A stretch of DNA of 64,000 bases, from NCBI GenBank assembly GCA_026989535.1, contig JALSJD010000048.1, positions 1 through 64,000 on the forward strand, written 5' to 3'. This DNA is from Cyclobacteriaceae bacterium (GTDB taxonomy: Bacteria; Bacteroidota; Bacteroidia; Cytophagales; Cyclobacteriaceae). Positions 34,739 through 43,309 of the stretch are shown piece by piece (within the stretch, counting starts at the first letter, position 1; every line of letters begins with the position of its first letter). The translations under genes and the position numbers were made by a program. The notes beneath the pieces are model-generated. The model ran no database searches. It saw nothing but the letters and a program-made list of their open reading frames with translations, and had not been told where the DNA came from.

Positions 34739-34772
34739 TAACCTGAGCTCGACCAAGGAATAGCTCAGGTTA
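34739..34772 (+). repeat. Hairpin upstream of the TPR gene
   Basis: Arms TAACCTGAGCT (34739-34749) and AGCTCAGGTTA (34762-34772) are perfect over 11 bp with a 12-nt loop. It precedes a TATCTTTG -7-like box (34778-34785) and the TPR gene start at 34793. Confidence 0.55.
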
Positions 34773-34792
34773 TTAATTATCTTTGGGTTTAT

Positions 34793-36553
34793 ATGCAGAT
34801 AAATTTAGTCGTAAAATTAACCCTCATCCTTGTTTTTGGCTTTTCACTCAATGCAAACGCACAACGTAAAAGCAAAAAAGCTAAACCCAAAAGTGGTTTA
34901 TACATTCAGCAAGAGGCCGAATATTACTTTATTGAAGGTGAAAAGCAATATATTTTAGAAGATTATGCCAAGGCAGTAACTAACTTTAGGTCGAGCATTC
35001 AGCTAGTGCCAACTAATGATGTTGCCTATTTTAAACTCGCTCAAATTTATAATAAAACCAACCAACTGGCTGCGGCTAAATTATCTATTAAAAAGGCACT
35101 AGAGCTAAATAATAAAAATTCCTATTATTATTTATTAGCGGCCGATATTTACACAAATGCTAATAATCTAAAAGAGGCCACCCAATATTACGAGCTACTT
35201 ATCAGCAAAGTGCCAGGCGAGGAGCATGTTTTTTTTCAACTTGGTGCTATTTATTTATACCTACAAGAGTATGAAAATGCCCTTTTTACCTACCAAAGAG
35301 CCGAAAATCACTTTGGCGTAAATGAGCAAACGAGTGTTCAAAAACAAAAAATATATTTAAAACAAAATCAAATTGATAAGGCGATAGCTGAAGGGCAGAA
35401 ATTAATAGGTGCGTTTCCTAACAACCCCAAGTATGTAATTATGTTAGCGGAGGTATTATCTGCTAATGGTAAAGAAACTGAGGCCATCGGCTTAATTGAA
35501 AACTTGCTAAACAAATCGGATGATATTGAGGATGTTCGGCTACTTTTGGCAGATTTATACCGCAAAACAAAGCAACTCGATAATTTCGAAGCCCAACTAA
35601 ATCTTGCTTTTGGATCACCCAAGGTGCCAATTGATGCAAAAATAAAAGCGGTTATGAAATACATGGCTTTACTGCCGGATACTAGGTTAGAGGCTATTTT
35701 ACCCAAACTTTGCGATAAAATAGTGAAGGTTCACCCAACGGATTTTAACAGCTTTTTATTACAAGGGGATGTGTATTCTACTTTCTTAGAAAACCAGTTA
35801 GTTAATGATAGCGAAATAAATATGTTTAAGGAGAAAGCTGTACAAGGCTACACCAATTACATACGGTTTGATGAGTCTAAATTTAATGTGTGGCAAAACC
35901 TGCTTAATTTAGAGTTACAGCAAAATGCGTTTGATAGTGTAATTGTTCATAGCCAACAAGCCTTAGCCGTTTTCCCGAATCAAACTTGGTTGTATTTGGT
36001 AAGTGGCGTAGCAAACTTAAGTGCTAATAACTGGAAAGAATCTATCTTCTATTTTGAAGAAGGGGTAAAAAGATCGGGTACCAATAACCAAATGCTTGAG
36101 CTGTTTTACGGCTATTTAGGTGATGGCTATCATAAGATTAAGGAGTATCAAAAATCGGATGAGTATTACGACAAAGCGCTAATGATTAACCCCAATAACG
36201 AATTAGTATTAAACAACTATAGTTATTATCTATCTTTGCGCGAGCAAAAACTTGAAAAGGCCCATAAAATGTCGCTTAAACTTATGCGACTTAATTCTGA
36301 AAATTTAGCTTATTTAGATACCTACGCTTGGGTGCAGTATAAAATGGGTAATTATGATGAAGCCAAACGTGTACTCAAAAAAGTAGTGGAGAATAAAGAG
36401 GCAAATGCTGAGAATTACGACCATTACGGAGACGTACTTTATAAATTAGGTGAAATAGAAAATGCTAAAATACAGTGGTTAAAAGCCAAAGAGATGGATG
36501 CTGGCATAGAAAACATAAATAAAAAAATTGAACAAGGTAAAATTATTCAGTAA
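34793..36553 (+). CDS. TPR-repeat exported protein
   Basis: A 586-residue protein with a signal peptide (LTLILVFGFSLNANAQ) and tetratricopeptide repeats across nearly its whole length, for example AEYYFIEGEKQYILEDYAKA, AYFKLAQIYNKTNQLAAAKL and YGDVLYKLGEIENAKIQW. Such proteins scaffold envelope complexes. It is the first gene of the block TPR-DUF4292-EnvC-TatA-MltD-DUF4837, whose members point to cell-wall growth or division. The DUF4292 gene overlaps its end. Confidence 0.9.
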   Translation: MQINLVVKLTLILVFGFSLNANAQRKSKKAKPKSGLYIQQEAEYYFIEGEKQYILEDYAKAVTNFRSSIQLVPTNDVAYFKLAQIYNKTNQLAAAKLSIKKALELNNKNSYYYLLAADIYTNANNLKEATQYYELLISKVPGEEHVFFQLGAIYLYLQEYENALFTYQRAENHFGVNEQTSVQKQKIYLKQNQIDKAIAEGQKLIGAFPNNPKYVIMLAEVLSANGKETEAIGLIENLLNKSDDIEDVRLLLADLYRKTKQLDNFEAQLNLAFGSPKVPIDAKIKAVMKYMALLPDTRLEAILPKLCDKIVKVHPTDFNSFLLQGDVYSTFLENQLVNDSEINMFKEKAVQGYTNYIRFDESKFNVWQNLLNLELQQNAFDSVIVHSQQALAVFPNQTWLYLVSGVANLSANNWKESIFYFEEGVKRSGTNNQMLELFYGYLGDGYHKIKEYQKSDEYYDKALMINPNNELVLNNYSYYLSLREQKLEKAHKMSLKLMRLNSENLAYLDTYAWVQYKMGNYDEAKRVLKKVVENKEANAENYDHYGDVLYKLGEIENAKIQWLKAKEMDAGIENINKKIEQGKIIQ

Positions 36554-37301
36554 GCAATTAAGTTTCGTGTTGGTGAGCTTAATTATGCTACAATCATGTA
36601 GTAGTAGTAAACTATCGGTATTTAGCAAATCTTATTCTGCCGAAGACCTTAAAATTGAAAAATTAGACTTTGATTACCTTACAATCAAATCTAAAATACA
36701 ATTTAAAGAAACGCACAAAACCACCAAAGCCACCGCTCTTATTCGAATGAAAAAAGACAGCATAATCTGGTTTAACCTTTCAGGAGCATTAGGGGTGCAG
36801 GGCGTGAGAGCTATTATAACCAAAGACTCTGTGAAAATTATAAACAGGGTAGAAAAAAAATACTACCTCTACGATTTTGATGAAGTAAGCAAGGAATTTA
36901 AGTTTCCGATAGATTTTAACCTCATACAGTCTATGATTGTTGGCGATATGCCCAAACCACTTGATAATTCAAACTCCATTAAAAAAAGCGGAGAACAGTA
37001 CATTATTAAGCAAAATATTGAAAATATTAGGATTACCAACTTGGTAAACTTGCAAACAATGAAACTCGTAGAGGTTAATGTAACAGAGAAAGAAACCGAT
37101 AACTCGTTAAAGTTGCTATACAAAGATTTTAAAGATGTGAACGGGCAAGGGCTACCCTTTTCTATTTTTATTTCCCTCATTCATTATAACGAGTTTGGGG
37201 AGTTAGAAACTCAACTCACCATCAACCATAGTAGAGCAGAGGCTTCTGATAAACCCCTTAGATTTCCTTTCTCCATACCTAAAAAGTATGAAGCCCAATA
37301 A
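36528..37301 (+). CDS. DUF4292 family lipoprotein
   Basis: A 257-residue lipoprotein with lipobox LIMLQSC (Cys at residue ~24). The body is a series of beta-strands with the DUF4292 pattern IKSKIQFKETHKTTKATALI, MKKDSIIWFNLSGALGVQG and KKYYLYDFDEV. The fold is thought to resemble LolA/LolB-type lipoprotein carriers, from memory rather than from this sequence. Translation seems to start at a TTG (36528) inside the TPR gene, a 26-bp overlap; that start is needed to keep the signal peptide. Confidence 0.8.
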   Translation: MNKVKLFSKQLSFVLVSLIMLQSCSSSKLSVFSKSYSAEDLKIEKLDFDYLTIKSKIQFKETHKTTKATALIRMKKDSIIWFNLSGALGVQGVRAIITKDSVKIINRVEKKYYLYDFDEVSKEFKFPIDFNLIQSMIVGDMPKPLDNSNSIKKSGEQYIIKQNIENIRITNLVNLQTMKLVEVNVTEKETDNSLKLLYKDFKDVNGQGLPFSIFISLIHYNEFGELETQLTINHSRAEASDKPLRFPFSIPKKYEAQ

Positions 37302-38601
37302 ATCATTTTGCAACGCTATTGCAAACGAAACCGATAGCTATCGGGTAGAGAAATCTACCAAAAGAAATAATTGCGTACGCCCACTTTTTACATTTATAAA
37401 TAGCAGTGCAAAGGTCTATTCCTCTCTTTTTTTGTTGCTTTTACTTGTTTTTGGTCCAGCTGCGTTTGCTCAAAAAACGAAGGCGCAGCTTCAAAAAGAA
37501 AAAAAAGAAAACCTCTTAAAAATTAAAGAAGCACAAGCCACGCTTAAAAAAACTTCGGCTCAAAAAGAAGTAAGTATTGGCCAGCTTAATGCCTTTCAAT
37601 TTCAAATTAATGCACAAGCAAATTTAATTGCTAATTACAAAAGTGAAATAGCCCTTTTAACCAATGGAATTGAGCAAGACCAACAAATAATTAATGCCTT
37701 AGAAAAAGATGTGCATAACTTAAAGCAGGAGTATGGGGCAATGATTTATGCAGCCTATAAAGCTAGTAAGGGGCAAGATAAGCTCACTTTTTTATTTTCA
37801 TCCAACTCTTTTAATCAGTTTTTTAGGCGCATTCACTACCTAAACCAATACACCGAAGCTCGCAAAAAGCAAGTGCAACAAATAAATGCGGTGCGCAAGA
37901 TGCTTTCTTCCCAAATAAATACTACTGAAGCAAAAAAAACAGAGCAGGTTGAGCTACTAACTGCCCAGTTGCAAGAAAAAGAAAAGCTGGAAAAATTAAA
38001 AAGAAAAGAGCAATCTGCCATTGCCTCATTAGGAAGCAGGGAAAAAGAAATAAAAAAAGAAATAAAAAAGAGGAACAAATCACTTGCTACGCTCAATAAA
38101 TTAATAGACAACATTATTGCCAAAGAAATTAGAGCTGCCGCAGCTGCCGCAGTAAAATCGAAAAGCAGTGCCACTACAACCAAAACATTATCAGCCGATT
38201 TTGCTAAAAACAAAGCCAAATTAACTTGGCCTGTAAAAGGTTTTGTCTCTCAACGTTTTGGCATTTCTAAAGACCCTGTACTTAAAGGAGTGCAGCATAA
38301 TAATCCGGGCATAGATATTCAAACAGAGCCAAACTCGCAAGTTGCCTGTGTGTCAGATGGCAAAGTTTCGCGCGTGTTTATTGTACAAGGGTTTAATAGA
38401 GGGGTTCTTGTTAACCACGGAGACTATTATTCTGTTTATGCAAAATTAAGTACCGTTACAGTAGAAAAAGGACAACTAATTAAAGCAGGCGAAAGCATTG
38501 GTACAGTACACACAGGGGGGGATGGCATTGCTGAACTCCATTTCGAAATTTGGAAGTCGTTTACCAAACTCAACCCAGAAAAGTGGTTGATGGGTAAGTA
38601 A
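37288..38601 (+). CDS. EnvC-like murein hydrolase activator (degenerate LytM/M23 domain)
   Basis: A 437-residue protein: an unusual ~42-residue N-terminal extension, a signal-type hydrophobic segment (SSLFLLLLLVFGPAAFAQ), a long coiled coil (~65-290), and a C-terminal M23/LytM domain from ~310. Zinc ligands are lost: NNPGIDIQ replaces HxGxD, YSVYAKL replaces the Y-x-HL motif, and ELHFEI keeps only one His of HxH. This is the EnvC/NlpD pattern, proteins that activate amidases instead of cutting murein themselves. Its start overlaps the DUF4292 gene by 14 bp. Confidence 0.88.
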   Translation: MKPNKSFCNAIANETDSYRVEKSTKRNNCVRPLFTFINSSAKVYSSLFLLLLLVFGPAAFAQKTKAQLQKEKKENLLKIKEAQATLKKTSAQKEVSIGQLNAFQFQINAQANLIANYKSEIALLTNGIEQDQQIINALEKDVHNLKQEYGAMIYAAYKASKGQDKLTFLFSSNSFNQFFRRIHYLNQYTEARKKQVQQINAVRKMLSSQINTTEAKKTEQVELLTAQLQEKEKLEKLKRKEQSAIASLGSREKEIKKEIKKRNKSLATLNKLIDNIIAKEIRAAAAAAVKSKSSATTTKTLSADFAKNKAKLTWPVKGFVSQRFGISKDPVLKGVQHNNPGIDIQTEPNSQVACVSDGKVSRVFIVQGFNRGVLVNHGDYYSVYAKLSTVTVEKGQLIKAGESIGTVHTGGDGIAELHFEIWKSFTKLNPEKWLMGK

Positions 38602-38692
38602 TGTAGGTTATATCTATTTATTTTATAGGCTAATCTATATGAGTTAACCTCTTAATACCTATCTTTACAGCTTAATTTAAGCATATAAAAAA

Positions 38693-38896
38693 ATGAATCT
38701 ACAATTTGCATTTCTAGGAAGCTTAGGTGGTTTTGAAATATTCGTAATAATTTTTGCATTACTTCTTCTTTTTGGAGCTAAAAAAATACCCGAATTAGCA
38801 CGTGGTATGGGTAAAGGCATCAGAGAGTTTAAAGATGCTACCAAAGAAATTAAAGACGAAATTGAAGACGGCATTAGCGAAAAGCCTGTTAAATAA
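38693..38896 (+). CDS. tatA: Sec-independent translocase subunit TatA/TatE
   Basis: A 67-residue protein with the diagnostic layout: short N-terminal membrane helix ([20 protein letters not shown]), the hinge [20 protein letters not shown], an amphipathic helix and a charged tail. It forms the pore element of the twin-arginine translocase. Its place inside a cell-wall gene block is common in Bacteroidota. A TATCTTTA box near 38659 is a possible -7 element. Confidence 0.94.
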   Translation: MNLQFAFLGSLGGFEIFVIIFALLLLFGAKKIPELARGMGKGIREFKDATKEIKDEIEDGISEKPVK

Positions 38897-38991
38897 AGGT
38901 TAAGCACCTTGTTTTAAGCCACATTCATTGCTTTTTTAAGTGTAATGTGGCAGAATTAAAATCTGCATTAGATTTAAGGGAATTTCTATTA

Positions 38992-40326
38992 ATGAAGCAT
39001 ACATTTATACTCACACTCCTTATACTTAGCCAATTTTCGATGGCACAAACAGGAGTAGATGCATTTATAGAAAACACCACCTACGATTTAGTACAAGACC
39101 GCTTAAGTTGTATGCAGGGCGAAATGCCCTTGCATTTTAACAATAAGGTCTATGGGTTTATCAACTATTTTGCGGTAAGAAACAGAGACTACACCAAAGA
39201 AGTAATTCGCAGGTCAACCATTTACTTTCCTATTTTTGAGGCCTATTTAAAGCAGTATAACCTACCCGAAGCACTTAAATATTTGGCTATTGTTGAGAGT
39301 GGGTTACGCCCTCAAATTATTTCGAGAGCAGGAGCTGGCGGCCTTTGGCAGTTTATGCCTTATACAGGCAGTATGTTTAAATTGCACCAAGATTGGTATA
39401 TTGACGAACGCTTCGACCCCTATAAAGCTACGGAAGCTGCGTGCAAGTATTTAAGCAGTTTGTACGCTATGTTTGGCGATTGGGAGTTAGCACTGGCCGC
39501 TTATAACTCCGGCCCAGGCAATGTACGAAAAGCCATTCGCAGGTCAGGCTATAAAAAAGGATTTTGGGAAATTTATAAATACCTGCCGCGCGAAACTCGC
39601 TCGTATGTGCCACAATTTGTAGCAGTGGCCTACACCATGCACTATGCAGAAGAGTATAACCTGCTGCCAAACGCCCCAGCTTTTTTTATTGAAAGTGACA
39701 CCCTTATGATAAAAGGATATGCCAATTTAAAAACCTTAGCTCAAAATTTAGATTTTTGCTACGCTGACCTCCAAAAGCTAAACCCTAACCTAAAACGATT
39801 TGGTATAAAATCCACTAAAGTGGCTTACCCCGTACGCCTGCCTGTTGATAAAATTGAAGAAGCTAGAACCAACCGTGATACCTTACTTTACTTGGCTGCT
39901 TTAAATGGCAAAAAAGACTTAGAGTATTTAGCAAGAAAAAGCCCCGGGAGTACTTACGGAAGGGATAAGCATACGTATAAAGTAAAAAGTGGTGATGTAT
40001 TAGGCGTTATTGCAAATAGGTATAACGTGCGGGTGTCTGATGTTAAAAAATGGAACAGGCTAAGAAGCAACACCATCCGAATTGGGCAAAAATTAACTAT
40101 TTGGACCTATCCTAATACAAAAATAAAAGCTGCCCCTGTTGCTGCACCAGTGGCAAAGCATGTGCCTATAAACTTTAATGGCAAAAAAACCCATACCGTA
40201 CAACCAGGCGATACCCTTTGGGATATTTCTAACATGTACAAAGGTCTAAACATCGAAAAAATAAAGACACTTAATAACCTGCAAACCGACAGGCTAAAAC
40301 CAGGGCAAATATTAATTATTGGCTAA
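38992..40326 (+). CDS. MltD-like lytic transglycosylase with two LysM domains
   Basis: A 444-residue exported enzyme that cleaves peptidoglycan glycan strands. ATG 38992 gives a signal peptide ending SMAQ; the frame from 38947 adds 15 non-signal residues. The SLT domain spans ~85-220: catalytic E102 in YLAIVESGLRPQIIS, then GGLWQFMPYTG, and the AAYNSGPGNVRKAI loop. LysM modules lie at about residues 324-370 (YKVKSGDVLGVIANRY) and 400-443 (HTVQPGDTLWDISNMY). It is the active counterpart of the degenerate LysM protein at 14360. Confidence 0.93.
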   Translation: MKHTFILTLLILSQFSMAQTGVDAFIENTTYDLVQDRLSCMQGEMPLHFNNKVYGFINYFAVRNRDYTKEVIRRSTIYFPIFEAYLKQYNLPEALKYLAIVESGLRPQIISRAGAGGLWQFMPYTGSMFKLHQDWYIDERFDPYKATEAACKYLSSLYAMFGDWELALAAYNSGPGNVRKAIRRSGYKKGFWEIYKYLPRETRSYVPQFVAVAYTMHYAEEYNLLPNAPAFFIESDTLMIKGYANLKTLAQNLDFCYADLQKLNPNLKRFGIKSTKVAYPVRLPVDKIEEARTNRDTLLYLAALNGKKDLEYLARKSPGSTYGRDKHTYKVKSGDVLGVIANRYNVRVSDVKKWNRLRSNTIRIGQKLTIWTYPNTKIKAAPVAAPVAKHVPINFNGKKTHTVQPGDTLWDISNMYKGLNIEKIKTLNNLQTDRLKPGQILIIG

Positions 40327-40350
40327 CACACGAGTAAATGACAGTAAGAT

Positions 40351-40481
40351 CGTCATTCCTGCGCAGGCAGGAATCCGTAAATATCGGAAAGCTGCAATGA
40401 GAACAAAAACATTAAAACTTAGTCATTACGGCCTTTTTGCAATATCCTGTAGGGCAGATTCCTGCCTGCGCAGGAATGACG
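40351..40481. repeat. Inverted REP doublet (REPIN-like)
   Basis: Unit 1, CGTCATTCCTGCGCAGGCAG then GAATCC (40351-40376), and unit 2, GATTCCTGCCTGCGCAGGAA then TGACGT (40456-40481), are inverted copies. Each forms the perfect stem ATTCCTGC/GCAGGAAT with a 4-nt loop. The ~80-bp middle has no gene. Two inverted REPs spaced this way fit the REPIN architecture. Confidence 0.7.
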
Positions 40482-40681
40482 TGCCACGAGTATTTATGGT
40501 TTGGTAGAGGGTGTTTTGCGGTTAATAGATTACTTCTCCCTCGCCCTTCCGCTTTAAATATTAGAAGGTAGGATGGGGTTCGTAATGATGTTTAGGCTTA
40601 AATTTGTTAGCAACAACCACACAAAAATAAAATACTGATAATGAGGCACTTATAAGGCATATCAATGGTAGAGCAAAAATG

Positions 40682-40711
40682 CGGATTGCCACGCTACGCT
40701 CGCAATGACGT
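40682..40711 (-). repeat. REP-like element (CATTGCGAGCG type)
   Basis: Read on the minus strand: ACGTCATTGCGAGCGTAGCG then TGGCAATCCG. Outer arms ATTGC/GCAAT pair, and the CGTCATT start and AATCCG end are shared with the elements at 40351 and 14256. Confidence 0.55.
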
Positions 40712-40786
40712 GAATTGTTTTGCGTAACATCAGTTATATAAGTACCTTTACTAGTTACCTTATCAAAAACTTATTTTCGAATTTAT

Positions 40787-41887
40787 ATGCAAAAACTGTT
40801 CTCTAAAATTATACTATTAACCCTATTAACAGGCTCATTTTCTTGCTCCGAAGAAATGATGAATGAAAGGTTGCTAGTTAAAGCCTCAGGAAAACCGGGA
40901 GAGTTATTTATAGTAATGGATTCTATCCAGTGGAAAGGCGAACTTGGAGAGCTCATTAAAAGCTCAGTTAAATCTCATGTGCCCGGCCTTCCTCAAGATG
41001 AGCCTTACTTTAAAATACATTATATTGAGCCTACACAATTCAAATCCTTTTTAAGAAACGTAACCAATATACTTTTTGTAGCTACACTCGATAGTAAAAC
41101 GAAAGGAGGAGCTATTGTAAGGAGTTATATTACCAAAAAATACATTGAGGAACATCCAGATAAATACCGCATTTCGCAACAAGACGTCTATGCCAAAGGG
41201 CAATCTGTACTCTATCTTTTTGGAGCTAACCAAGAAGAACTGGCAAATAAAATTGCGGAAGACTCCGAATTTATCCGTAACTTTTTTAATAAAAAAGAAA
41301 AGGAACGACTTACAAAAGCACTGTATAAAAGCAAAGAACGAAAGGGCATAAATAATACATTGCTTAAAAAGCATAATTTTTATATGCGAATTCCTAATGG
41401 CTACCGAATTGAAGAAGACGTGCCGGGTTTTGTTTGGCTTAGGCAACCCGACCAACGTAATTTAGGAATTGATAAAAACATTTTTGTTTCTTACACTACT
41501 TATATGTCCGAAGATGCCTTTAAAAAAAGTGCGATTATAGCATGGCGAAACGAAATTACAAGAGAAAGAATTTTTGAAGACCCAGATATGGAAGGTTCGT
41601 ATATGGAAACAGATACGATTAATATTCGTGTAGCGTATAATACAGTGGAAATTGGTGGTAATTTTGCCAAAGAAATTAGAGGGATTTGGAGAACGCACAC
41701 CAAAGGTATTGGAGGTCCTTACCTGAGTTATGTAGTGCTGGATAAAGAAGCAAATCAAATTTTTTATATTGACGGTTTTGTAGTGAGCCCAGGCGTACCA
41801 AAACGAGAAACTATGCGCGAACTCGAAACTATTTTAAGTACTTTTAGAACAAAAAGCCAAAGAGTTAAAGCCACAAAGGTCAAATAA
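40787..41887 (+). CDS. DUF4837 family lipoprotein
   Basis: A 366-residue predicted lipoprotein with lipobox LLTGSFSC (Cys at ~20). Family-like segments are LLVKASGKPGELFIVMDS, LPQDEPYFKIHYIEP, a central FYMRIPNGYRIEEDVPGFVW and a late IRGIWRTHTKGIGGPYLSYV. DUF4837 proteins are found in Bacteroidota envelopes and have no known function. The gene follows the mltD gene after a repeat-filled gap, so it may have its own promoter. Confidence 0.8.
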   Translation: MQKLFSKIILLTLLTGSFSCSEEMMNERLLVKASGKPGELFIVMDSIQWKGELGELIKSSVKSHVPGLPQDEPYFKIHYIEPTQFKSFLRNVTNILFVATLDSKTKGGAIVRSYITKKYIEEHPDKYRISQQDVYAKGQSVLYLFGANQEELANKIAEDSEFIRNFFNKKEKERLTKALYKSKERKGINNTLLKKHNFYMRIPNGYRIEEDVPGFVWLRQPDQRNLGIDKNIFVSYTTYMSEDAFKKSAIIAWRNEITRERIFEDPDMEGSYMETDTINIRVAYNTVEIGGNFAKEIRGIWRTHTKGIGGPYLSYVVLDKEANQIFYIDGFVVSPGVPKRETMRELETILSTFRTKSQRVKATKVK

Positions 41888-41927
41888 AACGATTGAGTGA
41901 TAGTCCTTCAATAGTAAATAAATTCAC

Positions 41928-41958
41928 TTGTAATTTTATTACATATAATGTAACTTTG
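41928..41958 (+). promoter_or_regulatory. Candidate promoter of the HigBA module
   Basis: TTG at 41928-41930 and TAACTTTG at 41951-41958 are separated by 20 bp, matching the Bacteroidota -33/-7 arrangement (TTG ... TAnnTTTG). The first codon of higB is 8 nt beyond the -7 box, implying a near-leaderless mRNA. Confidence 0.5.
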
Positions 41959-41966
41959 ATGCATTA

Positions 41967-42260
41967 ATGAGAGTAGTAAGCCGTAAGAAACTTGTTGACT
42001 ATTATAGTAATCATTCAACCAGTAAAGTAGCATTAGAAGATTGGTATAAAAAAGTTAACAAGGCAAAATGGATTAATTTCAATCAGCTTAAAAATGATTT
42101 TCTAAGTGCTGATTATGTGGGGAACAATAGAGTTGTTTTCAATATTAAGGGGAATAAATTTAGGTTGATAGCTATTATTATTTACATCTCGCAGAAAGTA
42201 TATGTTAGATGGATAGGTACTCATGCAGCGTATGACAAGATAAATGCAAAAGAACTTTAG
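41967..42260 (+). CDS. higB: HigB-type toxin (RelE-like mRNA interferase)
   Basis: A 97-residue basic protein of the HigB toxin family, ribosome-associated or free mRNA endonucleases. Family features are the N-terminal MRVVSRKKLVDYY, central WINFNQLKNDFLSADYVGNN, NRVVFNIKGNKFRLIAIIIY and the C-terminal RWIGTHAAYDKIN. Its stop is 2 bp ahead of the antitoxin start, the toxin-first order typical of higBA. Confidence 0.88.
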   Translation: MRVVSRKKLVDYYSNHSTSKVALEDWYKKVNKAKWINFNQLKNDFLSADYVGNNRVVFNIKGNKFRLIAIIIYISQKVYVRWIGTHAAYDKINAKEL

Positions 42261-42262
42261 AA

Positions 42263-42625
42263 ATGGTAGTAATTAATACAATAAGTCAATATCAAGAAGC
42301 TTTGAACAAAATTGATGTGCTGATGTCGAAAGTGGGTGACAACCTTTCTTATGATAATCCAGAATTTGTTATGTTAGATAGCCTTTCTAACCTAGTTGCT
42401 GATTATGAGGATAAAAATATAAAAATAGAAACACCTTCTCTTACTGATGTTATTAAGCTCAGAATGTTTGAAATGGGATTAAAACAAACAGATCTTGCCG
42501 ATACTCTTCAGGTTCCAAAAGCAAGGGTAAGTGAATATCTCAGAGGTAAAAGAGATATCACTTTAGAGGTTGCTAGAAAACTTCATCACGAGCTTAAAAT
42601 TGATGGTGATATTATATTACAATAG
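42263..42625 (+). CDS. higA: HigA-type antitoxin (XRE helix-turn-helix)
   Basis: A 120-residue antitoxin. The N-terminal ~60 residues probably bind the toxin; residues ~67-115 form an XRE-type helix-turn-helix (MGLKQTDLADTLQVPKARVS, then EYLRGKRDITLEVARKLHHE). It should neutralise HigB and repress the promoter at 41928. Confidence 0.88.
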   Translation: MVVINTISQYQEALNKIDVLMSKVGDNLSYDNPEFVMLDSLSNLVADYEDKNIKIETPSLTDVIKLRMFEMGLKQTDLADTLQVPKARVSEYLRGKRDITLEVARKLHHELKIDGDIILQ

Positions 42626-42643
42626 CCTCACAAAACAATAAGT

Positions 42644-43249
42644 ATGAATAGTTTACATTATACACCAAATAATAATTTATTAAGGCTGGCTAAATTGAAT
42701 GCTTTTGCTCAAAAAATGTATGATGCCAACCTTGACAACGATCATTTTAAAATGATGGATATAACTAATCAAGAAGTACAAGATTTTTTGCAGAGTTTAT
42801 ATGATAATAAAGTTCAGTATATGCTTGTTGGTGGAGTGGCAACTGTTTTTCACGGACATATTCGTACTACTCAAGACTTGGATTTATGGGTAAAAGAAAC
42901 ACCCGATAACAAAAAACGATTAATAAAGGCATTCCATCAAGTAGATGTTTCAGCAGCCGATCGTTATGAAAACGTTCCTATGATTCCTGGTTGGAGTACA
43001 GTTACTATTGGAGATAATGGCTTTGTTGCTGACCTTATGGGTTATATGAAGTTATTTAAAAAAGAGCATTTTGACGAGTGCTACAAAAGGGCTAGACACG
43101 GAGAATTTGATGGCATACCCATTACTGTTATAATGCTTAACGATTTAATTGAAGAGAAAGAGAAATCTGCTAGGCCAAAGGATTTAGAAGATGTTAAACA
43201 TCTTAAAATTATTCAAAAGAAAAACAAGAATAAAGGGCTATCTATGTAG
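42644..43249 (+). CDS. Nucleotidyltransferase-fold protein downstream of HigBA
   Basis: A 201-residue protein with the minimal nucleotidyltransferase signature: YMLVGGVATVFHGHIRTTQD then LDLW, giving the Gly-Gly and the Asp-x-Asp (DLD) pair that would bind metal and NTP. The third acid may be in GFVADLMGY. Similar proteins occur as AbiEii/MNT-type toxins and as uncharacterised orphan enzymes. The start at 42644 is 18 bp after higA; homologue-like sequence begins at the MM of 42752, so a shorter product is possible. Close spacing suggests co-transcription with the toxin-antitoxin pair. Confidence 0.72.
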   Translation: MNSLHYTPNNNLLRLAKLNAFAQKMYDANLDNDHFKMMDITNQEVQDFLQSLYDNKVQYMLVGGVATVFHGHIRTTQDLDLWVKETPDNKKRLIKAFHQVDVSAADRYENVPMIPGWSTVTIGDNGFVADLMGYMKLFKKEHFDECYKRARHGEFDGIPITVIMLNDLIEEKEKSARPKDLEDVKHLKIIQKKNKNKGLSM

Positions 43250-43309
43250 TCTCACAAAAAGATAAATTATTTCGTAACAATCCCTTACCACCTTGTATCG
43301 AAAAGGAAA

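Larger units (their letters stand above)
40327..40786. other. Gene-free spacer with REP-like elements
   Basis: No gene is credible here; a 62-codon frame across 40319-40507 merely runs through repeats. It holds an inverted REP doublet (40351-40481) and a further element with CGCAATGACGT (40682-40711). The last ~75 bp before 40787 are AT-rich and presumably carry the DUF4837 promoter. Confidence 0.6.

Noticed and set aside
40319..40507. 62-codon frame after mltD
   Set aside because: It translates the inverted REP doublet and starts inside the mltD gene end; no independent support.
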